Assembly: GCF_003590835.1 (NCBI RefSeq)
Contig: NZ_QYUQ01000002.1
Span: 992,001-1,056,000, forward strand
Reading direction: 5' to 3'
From: Noviherbaspirillum sedimenti
GTDB lineage: Bacteria > Pseudomonadota > Gammaproteobacteria > Burkholderiales > Burkholderiaceae_D
Length of the DNA stretch: 64,000 nucleotides
Below, in pieces: positions 7,119 through 15,694 of this stretch. Within the stretch, counting starts at the first letter, position 1. Every line of letters starts with the position of its first letter. The notes under the pieces were generated by a model. The model worked only from the letters and a program-made list of their open reading frames with translations. It was not told the origin of the DNA and ran no database searches. The position numbers and the translations under genes were made by a program.

Positions 7119-7403
7119 ATGAACACATTTAATAAGCTGATAATTCTGGTCTGGTGTGCGCTCGGCGTGTATTGGCTTTGGCGCTGGCTTGCAGGCCGTA
7201 GGCCGTCGAGCAAGCGTTTTCCGAAGGTGGACACATATCGCGGTTATCTGTCGCGCCTGACGCTGGCTTGTTTTGGGGATCGTGCGGCGGCGAATCGGTT
7301 GATCTTGTATGAAAAGCGCCTTGATAGGTCGATCACGCTCCAGGAAGCTGGAAAACGGGCGTATGAGCGCTTGGAGCGTGACCGCAGTGGTGGTCTTAGC
7401 TGA
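7119..7403 (+). CDS. Phage-encoded small membrane protein, unknown
   Basis: 94 residues with one N-terminal transmembrane segment (LIILVWCALGVYWLWRWLAG, residues 7-26) and a charged cytoplasmic-type remainder rich in Arg/Glu (LILYEKRLDRSITLQEAGKRAYERLERDR). It lies downstream of the intergenic region and converges on the next gene with an 8-nt overlap. No SD is obvious. The role is unknown; it might be a superinfection or accessory factor. Confidence 0.5.
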   Translation: MNTFNKLIILVWCALGVYWLWRWLAGRRPSSKRFPKVDTYRGYLSRLTLACFGDRAAANRLILYEKRLDRSITLQEAGKRAYERLERDRSGGLS

Positions 7404-7728
7404 TCAGCCTTATAGCGGCCTTGTTGACTTGCTGGTTCGCTGCCATGCCTCGCGCTAGGTGCATAGATTCATAGGCGCGTGGCGTCTGTAGGCGGTACAG
7501 GGCGTCCATGTAGCGCGATTCCAGTACGATCAGGCGCAATGCCCACGCGGGGCAAGGCTTCGCGCCTGACAGCCAATCCCTGATCGTTCTGGAGTCACGG
7601 CAGCATATCTTTGCTGTCGATTCCACCGAAAATCCCCCCATGAGCCTTGCCGCCTCAAATTCCGATGCAAAACAAAATTTATTTTTACTTTTTATTTTCA
7701 GCTTAGACATTGACAAACCCGCATGCAT
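7396..7728 (-). CDS. Phage regulator-like protein (DUF3653-like)
   Basis: 110 residues. The central region GFSVESTAKICCRDSRTIRDWLSGAKPCPAWALRLIVLESRYMD resembles small phage proteins in which a helix-turn-helix is followed by a conserved W..G...CP.W...L motif (DUF3653-type). It is minus-strand, the rightmost gene of the prophage, ending about 70 bp before dif. An alternative start is the Met at 7710 (MSKLKIKSKN). A role in lysogeny control is inferred from family and position only. Confidence 0.55.
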   Translation of the reverse strand: MHAGLSMSKLKIKSKNKFCFASEFEAARLMGGFSVESTAKICCRDSRTIRDWLSGAKPCPAWALRLIVLESRYMDALYRLQTPRAYESMHLARGMAANQQVNKAAIRLIS

Positions 7729-7799
7729 ATGTAATCCGTGAAAATAGCATGCGAATATGCGAAGTTAAGCGACGAAAAGCGCGGTATTTCCATATGGAA

Positions 7800-7827
7800 A
7801 TTTCGCATAATTTATATTATGTAAAAT
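7800..7827 (+). other. dif: Chromosomal dif site (XerC/XerD recombination site), also right prophage junction
   Basis: ATTTCGCATAA (XerC arm, 7800-7810), TTTATA (centre, 7811-7816) and TTATGTAAAAT (XerD arm, 7817-7827) closely match the E. coli dif consensus GGTGCGCATAA-TGTATA-TTATGTTAAAT. The XerC arm and centre are shared with the left prophage junction, and the XerD arm is intact. A functional dif is therefore regenerated after phage integration. This puts the window at the replication terminus. Confidence 0.88.
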
Positions 7828-7867
7828 TACTTGCGCAGATTTACGCCGCCCATGTCAAAAAAGCACT

Positions 7868-7872
7868 CTAAC
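7868..7872 (+). repeat. Target-site duplication, left copy (CTAAC)
   Basis: CTAAC here and at 24619-24623 flank the Tn7-like element exactly at its inverted termini. Five base pairs is the duplication length of Tn7-family transposition. The match extends three bases further (ACT), partly because the element itself ends in ACT. Confidence 0.8.
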
Positions 7873-8008
7873 AGTCCTCCGACAGAAATGTATAACTCTC
7901 ATCGACACAAACCTATAACTTTCGCCTCTAAAGTAATACTAGTCCGAAAAGTTATAGATTTGCGTCGCATAAAAACCTGAGACATGCTTAGTTATAGAAT
8001 TTTGTCGC
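7873..8008. repeat. Left transposon end with four TnsB-type binding sites
   Basis: Sites with consensus GACAGAAATNTATAACT occur at 7880-7898 and 7903-7921 (reading inward), and in the opposite orientation at 7950-7968 and 7990-8008. The consensus resembles the Tn7 TnsB site (GACAATAAAGTCTTAAACT). The outermost site begins 8 bp inside the terminus, the same spacing as in Tn7. No gene occupies 7828-8076. Confidence 0.85.
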
Positions 8009-8076
8009 GCTTTACCCTGACGCAAGCTACCGCCATCTAAAAAGTCTAGCTACAAGGCTTTAAGCAATGCCCAAAG

Positions 8077-9372
8077 TCAGCTCCACATCGGCACAAGATC
8101 GGCAATACCATGTACGATTTCTTCATCGGACATCAGGCGACGATCACGACAATATTCCAAAGTCGTACCCGCGATAGTCTTTCGCGCCCCCAACAAATAC
8201 CAAGGAAGATCGCCGCCGATATTGGCCGCTCTACAGTGAAGTTCGAAGCTGTGAGTAACCCAACCCAACGTGGCTTGACCTAGTCGTTGTGCGGAAATGA
8301 AATTCTTTTCATGTCTCGCGATCTCAGCGGCCTGCCTCAGCTGCGCCTTTGAGATTCTATTCAACTCGCTAAGGCTTAAAAATCCCTTTGGAACGCGCTT
8401 GTATATATAGCGGAAAAGAGGTTGACCACCTTCTTCAAAGGCAAGACATTTATTTTTTTCACTATGAACGAGATAGCGTTCAAGTGCTGCGAGGACTGGA
8501 GGGAGCACAACGACGGAGGCGCGGATAGGTTTGCGATTGGCTATGTGGAGCCTGCAGATTGGTGATTCGCCGTAAATGGACGGCCCGATTCGAAACGACT
8601 CACGCTGTAGCTTCAAAATCTCACCTGGTTTCAGATCGGCATAGTAAGCCAGGTAAATTGCTAAAGTTACACGGGCGCCCTGCTCATCATTGCTGACGCT
8701 AACCAGTGAGCGATTGATGTATTTCCACTCAGGCAGCGTCAAAACGCATTTCTGAAACTGATCCGCGGCCATAAGCGCCATTTCACGCTGGCGAATAGTA
8801 CGTCTAGAACGAGCTGTTCCGTACCAAGGATTCCAGGGAACATATCTATGGCTAACTAACCAATCGAAAAGCAACGACACAATTTCAACGATCTGGCATG
8901 CCCTGGCAGGTGAAGGTAATCCACGAAAGGGGCGCCAATCAGGACTGTCTCGGCGGACCGTCGCATTGCTAATCCATTGGCGATAAGGCTGCGGATCTAA
9001 AAGAAAAGCTTCGAATGCACCGGCATCTTCTTCGTCTATGGAAGACAATGCCTTGCCGCGAGTGATTGTCGCCCACAATAGACATTTCTCCACTTGGTGT
9101 CGATAGAGTCGAAAGGTGTTTTCATCCTTTGCCGTAAATGCAAGCCATGCATCGATTGCCTCAAGATCATTGACGGCGCCAAGTACGCATTGACTGGAAC
9201 GCAGAGCCACATGACTGCGACTGCCATCCAGCTCAGCGGGCAATTCCAGCCAATCAATCGGAGCTACGGAGAATGTTTTCTCTATCCTTACGGAAGGATG
9301 GTCTGACATAGGCATCGAATTTTGATGGGCTAAATTATGAGTAGACCGCTGTACGGCAATGGTGGTTGACAT
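8077..9372 (-). CDS. tnsF: TnsF-like target selector: catalytically degraded tyrosine recombinase
   Basis: 431 residues from the ATG at 9372. A SAM-like core-binding domain (about residues 70-180) is followed by a tyrosine-recombinase catalytic fold, but the active site is lost. Box I Arg is Lys248 (ADLKPGEIL), box II HxxR reads H374-S-F-E377, and the box II His is Ala396 (LLGARKT). Only the terminal Tyr407 (TTLEYC) remains. Inactivated tyrosine recombinases called TnsF are known target selectors in Tn6022-like Tn7 relatives. It is the last gene of the tns operon, overlapping the tniQ stop, and closest to dif. Alternative starts are 9426 and 9318. That it recognises dif is an inference. Confidence 0.82.
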   Translation of the reverse strand: MSTTIAVQRSTHNLAHQNSMPMSDHPSVRIEKTFSVAPIDWLELPAELDGSRSHVALRSSQCVLGAVNDLEAIDAWLAFTAKDENTFRLYRHQVEKCLLWATITRGKALSSIDEEDAGAFEAFLLDPQPYRQWISNATVRRDSPDWRPFRGLPSPARACQIVEIVSLLFDWLVSHRYVPWNPWYGTARSRRTIRQREMALMAADQFQKCVLTLPEWKYINRSLVSVSNDEQGARVTLAIYLAYYADLKPGEILKLQRESFRIGPSIYGESPICRLHIANRKPIRASVVVLPPVLAALERYLVHSEKNKCLAFEEGGQPLFRYIYKRVPKGFLSLSELNRISKAQLRQAAEIARHEKNFISAQRLGQATLGWVTHSFELHCRAANIGGDLPWYLLGARKTIAGTTLEYCRDRRLMSDEEIVHGIADLVPMWS

Positions 9373-10789
9373 GGAGCTCGCAGTGCGGACAAGGCTCCAG
9401 GTCATCAAATCGCGGCCCAGGGCCAACGACGACCATGGCCTCCCCCTTTTGATGTACTCCTACGTTGAGCAACATCGTTATTTGAGGCAGTACCGGCGTC
9501 TTAATAGGGCTCAGAAAGGGCGCAAACTCCAGGTAAAGGGTGAGAGCATGGGCTCTATCGCGCCCATAAATATCTTCATCTTGAAGCTGCTTCGCCCTCT
9601 CCCACCAATTCGCCACCACTTCAAAGCTCGCGTGAGCGCTGGTCAAGGCAAAACCAGCCCAGGCCGTCTGGTTTGCCGTGGCCTGCCAAGGCCAATTCAA
9701 GGCTGATTCGCGTAAATGAAGTCTTGGAGCTTGGCGACGTGGCGACTGCTGAAATTGGTCGATATCTTCAAACCGAAGACGCCATAACAGCATCGCTTGT
9801 TTTCGCGGGCACAACTTACGTGACAGGTTCAGAATTTGATCTTTCCAAAAGATATCTTCATTAGTCATTCCATCGTCAATACGCGCACATGGTCCAAGTC
9901 GCCTCCGAAGGTAACGCCGTATTGATTTATAAATGCTTATTAGCCCCCGATTATCTGGAGGCGTTTCGATCAGTCGACTTTCGAGCAATATGTCTGGTAC
10001 GGAACTACCAACGGTGATGGCCATCGAGCGGTCTGGCTTTGCGAGGAACGAATCTGGCAGGTCAATAGGTTCAAGGGTACGTAATACTGAAAACGTCATA
10101 ATGCGTTTCATGTGTCCCAATGGTTCAGCCAGCCATCTACCGTGCCATTCCCTCTGCCCCGACCATTCAAGCGATGCGTGCTCAAGATTTCGTAGCCAGT
10201 GGTCGATAGGTTCAAATGCGTCGTAAATGCACGCCTTTTCGGAAGGCGTCGTAACCCATTCGCTTGGCTGAAACACGCCACCAAATGGATGCAAGCAGGA
10301 AGGACAACGCCAAGGCGCATCCATCGTTTCTGGCACCAATGCAAAACGCGGTGTCGCTGCAGTACAGTTTGTACAGTGAGCAAGCAGAGGTTCCGCATGG
10401 ATCAGGCATTGCTGCAAACCATCGAGCTGCGCAAAAATAGTTTGATATCCGCGCTGCATGCATTTGGGGCAATAGCGAATCGCAGCATCCGAAGCCAATG
10501 CAGTAGCCCAGTACCTCGTATACTCCTCCAGGCCTCCATTGGCCACTGCAGTAGCGACTGGTCCGCTGTACGGATACTCGTGGCGAATCCAAGTCGGCGT
10601 CAGCAACGTTCTGCCATGCACCGCCATTCCAAGGCTTGAAGTCAGGTTGCGGCCGAATAACGCTTTGCAAATTTCGCCTGCGGTGAGGCAGTTTGCCCAT
10701 GCAAACTTCCATAGCAAGGACAAAGGGCTTTCAAACGGATTGCGCCATTCGTCACGCCAAGCGGCATCGTTAGGTTGACCTGTAATCAT
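9335..10789 (-). CDS. tniQ: TniQ/TnsD-family target-site protein
   Basis: 484 residues from the ATG at 10789 (SD GAGG 9 nt upstream; the frame stays open to 10819). The N-terminal 145 residues form a TniQ domain. Its zinc knuckle has C107-x2-C110, C128-x2-H131 and C139-x2-C142 (YCPKC...CLIH...CTNC), and a further CPSC lies near residue 160. The remaining 300 residues correspond to the variable TnsD-like DNA-binding part. TniQ proteins connect a site-specific DNA binder with the TnsC ATPase. It overlaps tnsC by about 20 nt. Whether it acts alone or together with the TnsF-like protein cannot be told from sequence. Confidence 0.88.
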   Translation of the reverse strand: MITGQPNDAAWRDEWRNPFESPLSLLWKFAWANCLTAGEICKALFGRNLTSSLGMAVHGRTLLTPTWIRHEYPYSGPVATAVANGGLEEYTRYWATALASDAAIRYCPKCMQRGYQTIFAQLDGLQQCLIHAEPLLAHCTNCTAATPRFALVPETMDAPWRCPSCLHPFGGVFQPSEWVTTPSEKACIYDAFEPIDHWLRNLEHASLEWSGQREWHGRWLAEPLGHMKRIMTFSVLRTLEPIDLPDSFLAKPDRSMAITVGSSVPDILLESRLIETPPDNRGLISIYKSIRRYLRRRLGPCARIDDGMTNEDIFWKDQILNLSRKLCPRKQAMLLWRLRFEDIDQFQQSPRRQAPRLHLRESALNWPWQATANQTAWAGFALTSAHASFEVVANWWERAKQLQDEDIYGRDRAHALTLYLEFAPFLSPIKTPVLPQITMLLNVGVHQKGEAMVVVGPGPRFDDLEPCPHCELHVNHHCRTAVYS

Positions 10790-11852
10790 TTGGGCGCGCC
10801 TCACGAAAGATCGATGCATTTACGGGCAGCTGTAGGTCCGCGTCATAGGTCACTCCCAGGGATAAGGCAAAACAGGACGCCGCGACAGCCTGGCGCCAAT
10901 CCGCATCAGTGCCTGTCAATCCAGTATGGTCGACACCGATATGGGTAACAAAGAAGCTGCGAATACAAGCCGCGACCCAGTGCATGCCTACTTGTTTTAG
11001 CCCTCCGTGTTCACGCGCGGCGTGCTCGAATTGCGCCCATAAGCGCCCTGCTTCCTTGGAAAGCCGCCAGCCGCCTTGAAAAGCGGCCGGCAAAAAATAT
11101 TCGGAATAACAAATACCGCTTCCTTCCGGATATTCCGACATCTCGACATCGTCATAACACTCCATCGTTTCAACAAGGTCAGAAAGCGAGGTCAGGCCTT
11201 TAAATTCGAACTGCTGCATCATGAAACGTCCGATTAGATCGGTCCGCTTCGATTGCAAAAGCACGGTGCGGATCGACGCAAGCTCTGTTTGTCCGAAAAG
11301 CAGTGCAATCACGCGGACGTCGTTGAGCGCAAGGTCATTTGATAGATCGCGCAGGCAAGAAAATTCTGCTTCTGCCCAGTTTTGTGCTTCATCGATAAAC
11401 AGGACGATTCTGTCGCTATTACGGGCCTGGCTCAGCGTCCAAAGATAATTAATCAAGCGAGAACGTCGTGCAGAGACCTTCCCCACGCCAGAAAAGGAAT
11501 GCTTACAGTTTTCCAAGATTTCGGTATAGAAGGCGACTTCAGAGAAGCGAGCGTGTCCTTTGGCACTGATGATGATCACAGGAACTTGGGGGAATGTGGC
11601 GCAAACCTGTTTGGTGAGCACCTGAATTGCAAAAGTCTTTCCAAATCTTGGATGGGCAATGAAAGAGGAACCGGGGTCACGCTGGTAGATGGTTCGTTCG
11701 ATTACATCGAACACGGCCTTGACTGGCGGCGTCGGTAGACGCGCTCTATCGCGAATGACTGGATGCTCATCAAAAACTCGGCTCAGCACGGGCTTTGCCT
11801 CTGACCTATTCGTACTTCCCTGCGTTTTTGCCATTTGCGTCGGAGTCTCCAT
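10770..11852 (-). CDS. tnsC: TnsC AAA+ ATPase, transposition regulator
   Basis: 360 residues. Walker A is atypical, IAHPRFGKTF (residues 65-74, the first glycine replaced by His/Pro context but GKT kept). Walker B is IVLFIDEAQN (149-158). The FIDEAQ signature and the GQTELASIR...RFMMQQFEFKGL stretch are characteristic of TnsC/TniB. It would polymerise on target DNA marked by TniQ/TnsF and recruit TnsAB. It lies 28 nt after tnsB and overlaps tniQ. Confidence 0.9.
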   Translation of the reverse strand: METPTQMAKTQGSTNRSEAKPVLSRVFDEHPVIRDRARLPTPPVKAVFDVIERTIYQRDPGSSFIAHPRFGKTFAIQVLTKQVCATFPQVPVIIISAKGHARFSEVAFYTEILENCKHSFSGVGKVSARRSRLINYLWTLSQARNSDRIVLFIDEAQNWAEAEFSCLRDLSNDLALNDVRVIALLFGQTELASIRTVLLQSKRTDLIGRFMMQQFEFKGLTSLSDLVETMECYDDVEMSEYPEGSGICYSEYFLPAAFQGGWRLSKEAGRLWAQFEHAAREHGGLKQVGMHWVAACIRSFFVTHIGVDHTGLTGTDADWRQAVAASCFALSLGVTYDADLQLPVNASIFREARPNDYRST

Positions 11853-11880
11853 TCTTGGGCCTTAAGATTCATTTTTAAGC

Positions 11881-13851
11881 CTAAGAGTTAATGGCTTTCC
11901 AGCGGGGGCGTTGGATCAACGGTGCAGGGAGTTTTTCTGGGGCGCTGACCATATCGATTGCCCTCGCCGGCTCCATCGCTTTGACTTCCTCTAGCGATTT
12001 CCCTGTGCTGTGGGCGGTATGGGCAAGTTTTGTCCCAGCACGGGATACTTTGAGTCGATTCTTTTCCGTTTGTTTGAGAGCGGCTCCCGCGTAGTACGCC
12101 AGCATTTTTTGAACGGGATCGGAGCCAGGTAAATTGAGGAGTTCACCGGCATCGTCCAATGCATTAAACTGCTTGCGCAGCTCGCGTGAATGCTTGCAAC
12201 GTCCCCACACGCCTTGGGCGCGTAGCGTGCCCAGGGATTCGCCGGTCACAAGGTAGACGTCGATCGTACTCAAGTCGCTTTCACGAATATGAAGCCGGAT
12301 CTGCTTGCCAATCATGCTCATTGCATTGGCCAACACGGGACTGGTATAGCGCACCCGGTCGACCTCGATATAAGGCCGGCGCCCCGCTGCTTTATTGCCT
12401 CTTACAAACCGCGTTTCAATTGCGATCCCAAGTTCGGGTTGGGCTGCACTAGGCGGTGGTAGTGAGCGTGGTAGAAATTGAGATGCGGCTTCATGGTATT
12501 TATCCCGCAATACGCTAAGCGGACTGCGATTTCCGAGGGCCGCATGCGGTGTAACGTTGTAATTCGCAAGCGTAATATCGATCAAGTCGAGAAGGTGCTC
12601 CCAGTCGATTCCCAGATCGATTGCCTTTCTTACAGGGTCGTCACGTTTCGGATCTGCGGGGGATGAGCCTGTCGATGATGGCAGGCGGCTAAAACCGTAT
12701 GCTTCTAAGGTTGCCATCAGTCGTTCCAATGCCCCCCGGTGTTCCCAGTGGCCAACTGGCCCGAAATTCAGGAAGCATCCGATACGCCGACGGGCACGTT
12801 CTGCCACCGCCTTGGCATAGTGTGGTGCCGCATTATCAACCATCAGGGTTGCCCATCCGCGCCCGGCGAGTTCTGGAAACACTCCGGACGGCAGCCCCGC
12901 CCCAGGCAGATACTCCATCCCAGGAATGCTCGGTTTTCTCGCACTCCATTTGGACATGGCCGAAATCAGTGCATTCTCAATGACGGCCGCATTGCATTCA
13001 GTTCGGATACCAACGCTGTAGCCGAGAATTGCTGCGCAATCCCCTTCCAACACTGGCACGATCCAAAGTCGCTCGATGGCGACCCTCTTCGAACCGGCAG
13101 GGCCATTCACTTGCACGGTGCCAAAACAATGGAGCTTGTGAGCATCAAGTCCCACAAGATCGTATGGCGCCATAGAGTAGATATGCTTGCTGTATCCAGT
13201 GCCAGTAGCCAGGCGCTTAATTGCATCTTTTCCATAACGCGACGCAGTACTCTCAACCAAATTCTGGCTTGCTACTTTGTGCATGAATCGCTCCAATGAG
13301 CGACGTCCAAGTGACTTTGAATTGAACGGATAGTTGCTGCTGGAAATGCCGGCAGACTCGCAAAGTGTAATGAATACCTTATGCAGTGACTTGGCTGAAA
13401 TCCTTGCTTCATGCACTTCTCCCCTACGCTTGAGAATCATCGCCTCTAGCCTAGCTCGAATCTCCGGGTGATCGCCAAGGAACGCATCAAACGCACCAGC
13501 AAACCCCTTGCTGTTTCCATCTCTTCCTTCGGGCAGATCGGCATGTCTTGTATAGCCAACGCTTCGCTTTCCCTTGATGAGTGCGTGCCACCCCATGAGT
13601 TCGCCGTCGGGCATTCGCCTGACACATCGATTCAGGTGATGGATTAAGGACGCCTTTGAAATGCCTGCACTGGCGGCCGCCTCATGTAGCCGTCCCGTTG
13701 CCAAGTATGCTTCGAGTGCCGCCTTTAATTGAAGAAAGCGCTCGCACCTAGTGGGTTCAAGAGCCGACGCGTCGACTTCGCGCCAGGTCGAGGTATCAGA
13801 TAGTTCCGGAGGCAATGTTCGGAATGTCCAGTGCGATTTCGTGTTCATCAT
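11881..13851 (-). CDS. tnsB: TnsB transposase (DDE, rve-type integrase fold)
   Basis: 656 residues. N-terminal HTH-like DNA-binding region (about 40-75, AASAGISKASLIHHL), then the DDE core with D236 (LVGLDAHKL), D339 (TLMVDNAAPHY) and E376 (HRGALERL). A Mu-type beta-barrel (FVRGNKAAGRRPYIEVDRVRYTS) and a C-terminal tail for TnsC contact follow. It cuts and joins the 3' ends and binds the terminal repeats listed here. Start at 13851 or 13848 (ATGATG) behind GGAGGGG; it overlaps the tnsA stop. Confidence 0.93.
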   Translation of the reverse strand: MMNTKSHWTFRTLPPELSDTSTWREVDASALEPTRCERFLQLKAALEAYLATGRLHEAAASAGISKASLIHHLNRCVRRMPDGELMGWHALIKGKRSVGYTRHADLPEGRDGNSKGFAGAFDAFLGDHPEIRARLEAMILKRRGEVHEARISAKSLHKVFITLCESAGISSSNYPFNSKSLGRRSLERFMHKVASQNLVESTASRYGKDAIKRLATGTGYSKHIYSMAPYDLVGLDAHKLHCFGTVQVNGPAGSKRVAIERLWIVPVLEGDCAAILGYSVGIRTECNAAVIENALISAMSKWSARKPSIPGMEYLPGAGLPSGVFPELAGRGWATLMVDNAAPHYAKAVAERARRRIGCFLNFGPVGHWEHRGALERLMATLEAYGFSRLPSSTGSSPADPKRDDPVRKAIDLGIDWEHLLDLIDITLANYNVTPHAALGNRSPLSVLRDKYHEAASQFLPRSLPPPSAAQPELGIAIETRFVRGNKAAGRRPYIEVDRVRYTSPVLANAMSMIGKQIRLHIRESDLSTIDVYLVTGESLGTLRAQGVWGRCKHSRELRKQFNALDDAGELLNLPGSDPVQKMLAYYAGAALKQTEKNRLKVSRAGTKLAHTAHSTGKSLEEVKAMEPARAIDMVSAPEKLPAPLIQRPRWKAINS

Positions 13852-14558
13852 GCCCCTCCCGCTCTCGTCAAGACAGTTCTATTCGAAAGCGGATTGGTAT
13901 CGAGATCGGAGAGGCAGTCGCCAGACTGAACGCTGCGCAGTGCAGCTGCCATAAACAGCGGGAAGGCGGCATCGCCAACGTAGAGTGCAAGATCACCCAA
14001 GGTCACTGTTTCATGGATGTGCAAATACCCCGCTAGATCTGTACGTTGTAGTGCCAATGGATAGTCGCGCGCGGCGGCCATCCATGCGATCGCCCGGCGC
14101 CAGTTGGCCAACTTCAACGGATTAGCATGCAACTCCACTTCGGTCCAGCGCGTGTACGCGACCTTAGCAACGCGAGTCGCCTCAAGCTGCGCACGGTGCT
14201 GACGCTCCGTTCGTGACCGGGACGCATCAAGTGGCTTGACCTCGCGCCATTCGATTGCGCCATCATGATAGGTTACGACTGCATCTAAGATAGTTTGATA
14301 GTGAGTACCATCGTCAAATACACCTGCTACTGGTGCGGGAGAAAAATCAATATTCTTGATTCGTACGTCAGATTCGGACAAGACGAAATGATCCCATTCC
14401 AGATCGCCTCGCAATACCCAGTCGGAATTAGTTCTTGGGCTGTAGACATACCAAAGGTTGCTTTCATGGTGCGCTCGCTGGCCATAGGCGGACGCGAGCT
14501 TACCGCGGAATCGGGTTCCAAGCCGACCTTTGCCTGGAGGTTTTTCGGTCACAGCCAT
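13848..14558 (-). CDS. tnsA: TnsA endonuclease
   Basis: 236 residues. The restriction-endonuclease-like core shows E54 (DLEWDHFVL), D92 (TILDAVV) and E106-V-K108 (EWREVK), the spacing expected for TnsA, which cleaves the 5' strands to give cut-and-paste transposition. A C-terminal helical region (about 120-236) fits the TnsA_C domain that contacts TnsC. First gene of the tns operon; SD AAGG 8 nt upstream. The 270 bp before it (14559-14827) presumably hold its promoter, and I see no other gene there. Confidence 0.87.
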   Translation of the reverse strand: MAVTEKPPGKGRLGTRFRGKLASAYGQRAHHESNLWYVYSPRTNSDWVLRGDLEWDHFVLSESDVRIKNIDFSPAPVAGVFDDGTHYQTILDAVVTYHDGAIEWREVKPLDASRSRTERQHRAQLEATRVAKVAYTRWTEVELHANPLKLANWRRAIAWMAAARDYPLALQRTDLAGYLHIHETVTLGDLALYVGDAAFPLFMAAALRSVQSGDCLSDLDTNPLSNRTVLTRAGGA

Positions 14559-14827
14559 TGTCTCGACCTTGAATCGTCATTTGCATAATCACATTTAGAT
14601 GAGAAGTCGAACCGCCGATTCCATCTTTGATTTTCTACAAGAGAGGAGAAGATTGAACAATACTTGCCGACTTGCTACGTCGTAGCTCAACCCGAATCCC
14701 CCTCTCGCGCTTGGCACTTGTTGCAACCGTAACCTGCAAAAAACAGCGGCGTGTTCCTTTTGCGTTGCCTCCATCAACGTCGGCACTTGCGACTGACAGC
14801 TACAGATTATTGGCGAGGCCGTATTCC

Positions 14828-15616
14828 TTATGGCGACGGGCCGTCAGAGTCATTCGATGGCGCATCGTCAGGGTCTGGTGCCAGAGCCGTAGGAATTGGC
14901 CGGGAGGCACTAAACGCGTTGAATACGGCGGACTCCGCGCCAAGAATGCGCTGCAGCTTAAGGAAGTGTCTCTGATTCAAGGTGCTGTTATTGCTGACGC
15001 AATTCACAACCTCCAACAATTGGGACGGAGTAAGGGTCGTAAGGGCGTTATCAGAAACACCGTATAGCAGGACCAAGACGCCGTTGCGCAGGTCTCCCGG
15101 GCACCTAATGGCGCCTTGCATCCTGCCGATCAGATCTGTGATATCCCCTGCGCTATCATTTTCAAGCCAATCCAGCAGCGTCTCGTGGTCTAAGATCGAG
15201 GGATGCGTGCCAGGCAGCTCCCGTGGCGTGGCTCGCTTGATTTGGCTGAGCGTGATCTCGGGCCAATTAGACGCACGTGGTAATTTGTTGTACTCCAAGT
15301 TTGGGACTTGATTGTAGGCATACGCGATTGGCACACCCAAATCTTCGAACCTAACGTTGTGGTCAAATTGCACCTCGTCAAATTCTTTGAGAATATTGTA
15401 TTGGCACTCACGCTCCTTAATCTCCAGCAAAATAGTCTGAGCGTTATCGAGCATGCCGATCAGGTCACCGCAATACTGACGCATTCGATCGCCTTGCTGG
15501 TTGGCGAACGGAGGGAACTGACGGAACTGTGGGCGGCCGCCAGTGCTGCAATACACTTCCAATGCTCCCGTTATTGCTGCCTGAACCCAATTCTCTCTTC
15601 CTAATCTACGTGGCAC
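14828..15616 (-). CDS. Candidate PD-(D/E)xK nuclease, end of the Ubl operon
   Basis: 262 residues from a GTG at 15616 with a strong SD (AAAAAGGA 7 nt upstream). I do not recognise the family, but residues 47-70 (QYCGDLIGMLDNAQTILLEIKERE) give D51...E65-x-K67, a typical PD-(D/E)xK nuclease core. A preceding GGRPQF region could be the helix before the active site. The C-terminal 30 residues are Pro/Asp/Ser-rich and disordered. It follows the DUF6527 gene by 78 nt in the same direction, so it may be the effector or an accessory gene of the ubiquitin-like system. The nuclease call is an inference from one motif. Confidence 0.5.
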   Translation of the reverse strand: MPRRLGRENWVQAAITGALEVYCSTGGRPQFRQFPPFANQQGDRMRQYCGDLIGMLDNAQTILLEIKERECQYNILKEFDEVQFDHNVRFEDLGVPIAYAYNQVPNLEYNKLPRASNWPEITLSQIKRATPRELPGTHPSILDHETLLDWLENDSAGDITDLIGRMQGAIRCPGDLRNGVLVLLYGVSDNALTTLTPSQLLEVVNCVSNNSTLNQRHFLKLQRILGAESAVFNAFSASRPIPTALAPDPDDAPSNDSDGPSP

Positions 15617-15694
15617 ACAAGTTCCTTTTTCTTCATAAATGGCCTAAGTCTGCTGACACTGCGTTGCGGTTGTCTCGCGCCGTATTGGCTGCGC

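Larger units (their letters stand above)
565..7816. mobile_element. Integrated filamentous phage (Inoviridae-type prophage, XerCD/dif integration)
   Basis: A 20-bp direct repeat, GAAATTTCGCATAATTTATA, occurs at 565-584 and 7797-7816, and between the copies lies a complete inovirus gene set. The order is repressor (minus strand), then on the plus strand ssDNA-binding protein, rolling-circle Rep, tiny membrane proteins, major coat protein, TspB/pIII-like attachment protein, DUF2523 pVI-like protein and Zot-like assembly ATPase. No integrase gene is present. The repeat corresponds to the XerC arm plus central region of a dif site, so integration by host XerCD recombinases (CTX-phi-like) is the natural reading. 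The size (7.23 kb) and gene order fit the family. Confidence 0.93.

Noticed and set aside
7880..8008. Repeats considered as a CRISPR array
   Set aside because: The copies differ in orientation and spacing, are degenerate and occur at both element ends; they fit TnsB sites. No cas gene is present, so a CRISPR-associated transposon is also excluded.
14595..14786. A 63-codon minus-strand frame upstream of tnsA
   Set aside because: No SD, no domain, and low-complexity composition; more likely leader or promoter DNA of tnsA.
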